From assembly GCA_900752445.1 (NCBI GenBank), contig CAADVN010000208.1, forward strand, positions 1 to 14,610: a stretch of 14,610 nucleotides of DNA. The letters run 5' to 3'. Under the pieces are notes generated by a model that saw nothing but the letters and a program-made list of their open reading frames with translations, was not told where the DNA came from and did not search any database. Below are positions 14,064-14,610 of the stretch, piece by piece; position 1 is the first letter of the stretch; each line of letters starts with the position of its first letter. Source of the DNA: an uncultured Oscillospiraceae bacterium (GTDB taxonomy: Bacteria > Bacillota > Clostridia > Oscillospirales > Oscillospiraceae). The position numbers were made by a program, and so were the translations under genes.

Positions 14064-14610
14064 TTAAGACAGCCCCGCCACGTATTCCTCGAGGCAGAGG
14101 CCGTTTTCCATTATGTAAACCGCCGCATCCTTGCCGACGTAGCGGAAGTGCCAGGGCTCCCAGATGATGCCCGTGAGCTCGGACTTGTCCGGCGGGTAGC
14201 GCAGGATGAAGCCGTATTCGGCGCAGTGGGCCTCGAGCCAGGCGGCCTCTTCGGTGTCGGCCCAGCCCTCGTCCAGCCAGGGGTAGTCGTTCGAGATTAT
14301 GTCAACCGCGAGGCCCAGCTGGTGTTCGCTGGTGCCGGGGCGTGCGACCTCGTCGGCGGCGATTTCCCCGGCCTCGTCGCGCCCGAGCCCGGTTTCGGCC
14401 ATGACCCTCGAAACCTTGTTCTCGAACAGGGTCTCCTGCGTGGCCCAGTCGCGCCAGGCGGAGGCGACCTCGAGGTCCATGCCCGCCGCGCGGCCTGCGG
14501 CGAGGAAATCCCGCAGGGCCTGGGCCGCCCGCGTGTCGAAGAGGTAGCAGTTTTCGGCCTCCTCGGTCTCCCCCGTGAAGCCCTCCGGCACGGGCGTGGG
14601 CCCGCCGGCC
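14064..14610 (-). CDS. VanY-type D-alanyl-D-alanine carboxypeptidase (M15B), C-terminal part, N-terminus off window
   Basis: The frame is open through the right edge. The first codons that could start it (a GTG at 14589-14591) lie inside a Pro-rich linker, so the real start and any signal or anchor lie beyond. This zinc peptidase family trims the terminal D-Ala from peptidoglycan stem peptides outside the membrane. Catalytic marks are all present: SAWRDWATQ with the substrate-binding Arg, SEHQLGLAVD (the S-x-H-x-x-G-x-x-x-D pattern supplying zinc His and Asp), and EPWHFRYVG with catalytic Glu and zinc His. The roughly 170-residue domain is of normal length. It reads toward the solute-binding lipoprotein gene 91 bases downstream. 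No VanR/VanS/VanH-type genes are in view, so a housekeeping cell-wall role is more likely than glycopeptide resistance. Confidence 0.92.
   Translation of the reverse strand, partial: AGGPTPVPEGFTGETEEAENCYLFDTRAAQALRDFLAAGRAAGMDLEVASAWRDWATQETLFENKVSRVMAETGLGRDEAGEIAADEVARPGTSEHQLGLAVDIISNDYPWLDEGWADTEEAAWLEAHCAEYGFILRYPPDKSELTGIIWEPWHFRYVGKDAAVYIMENGLCLEEYVAGLS

Noticed and set aside
14064..14610. VanY-type peptidase as part of a glycopeptide-resistance cluster
   Set aside because: No ligase, dehydrogenase, VanX or two-component genes nearby; this family is common in cell-wall maintenance.

Overview
The window looks like chromosomal DNA of a high-GC, spore-forming member of the Clostridia, probably a gut Oscillospirales relative; that placement is inference. 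The signs are a BofA-like pro-sigma-K inhibitor beside a YaaL-like (DUF2508) gene, as in Bacillus, a clostridial-type divergent topoisomerase pair, many ATA isoleucine codons in GC-rich DNA, and a terminator-flanked palindromic repeat of a kind I recall from gut Clostridia. No phage, transposase, integrase or CRISPR array is visible.

Left edge to 2.1 kb: the 3' part of a cobalamin-dependent methionine synthase (+) converges on a minus-strand operon, yaaL-bofA-bcp, across a shared two-way terminator. From 2.1 to 2.5 kb there is no convincing protein gene. This stretch holds a candidate structured RNA of about 260 nt on the plus strand. It has nested helices, a strong rho-independent terminator, and an upstream promoter resembling sporulation-sigma sites rather than the housekeeping type.

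2.45 to 9.8 kb: a near-consensus housekeeping promoter starts a tightly packed six-gene plus-strand cluster. It encodes a divergent type IIA topoisomerase B subunit, a two-helix membrane protein with a zinc ribbon, the topoisomerase A subunit (start codon directly after the previous stop), a YitT-family membrane protein, an LUD-domain protein, and a lipoprotein with a transglutaminase-like fold whose expected nucleophile Cys is Ser. The A subunit lacks a recognisable GyrA box, which suggests a topoisomerase IV-like activity.

9.8 to 11.6 kb: a tRNA-Gly(GCC) with its own strong promoter, whose -35 box overlaps the preceding stop codon, is followed by a perfect 13-bp hairpin and a terminator. 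Directly after that comes a COG2509-type FAD-dependent dehydrogenase gene with almost no room for its own promoter. A terminator and a 137-bp palindromic repeat with terminator-like ends fill the gap to the next gene.

11.6 to 14.6 kb (minus strand): a large lipoprotein with a propeller-like N-terminal half and an extracellular solute-binding C-terminal half, preceded by its own promoter, and the C-terminal part of a VanY-type (M15B) D,D-carboxypeptidase running off the right edge.
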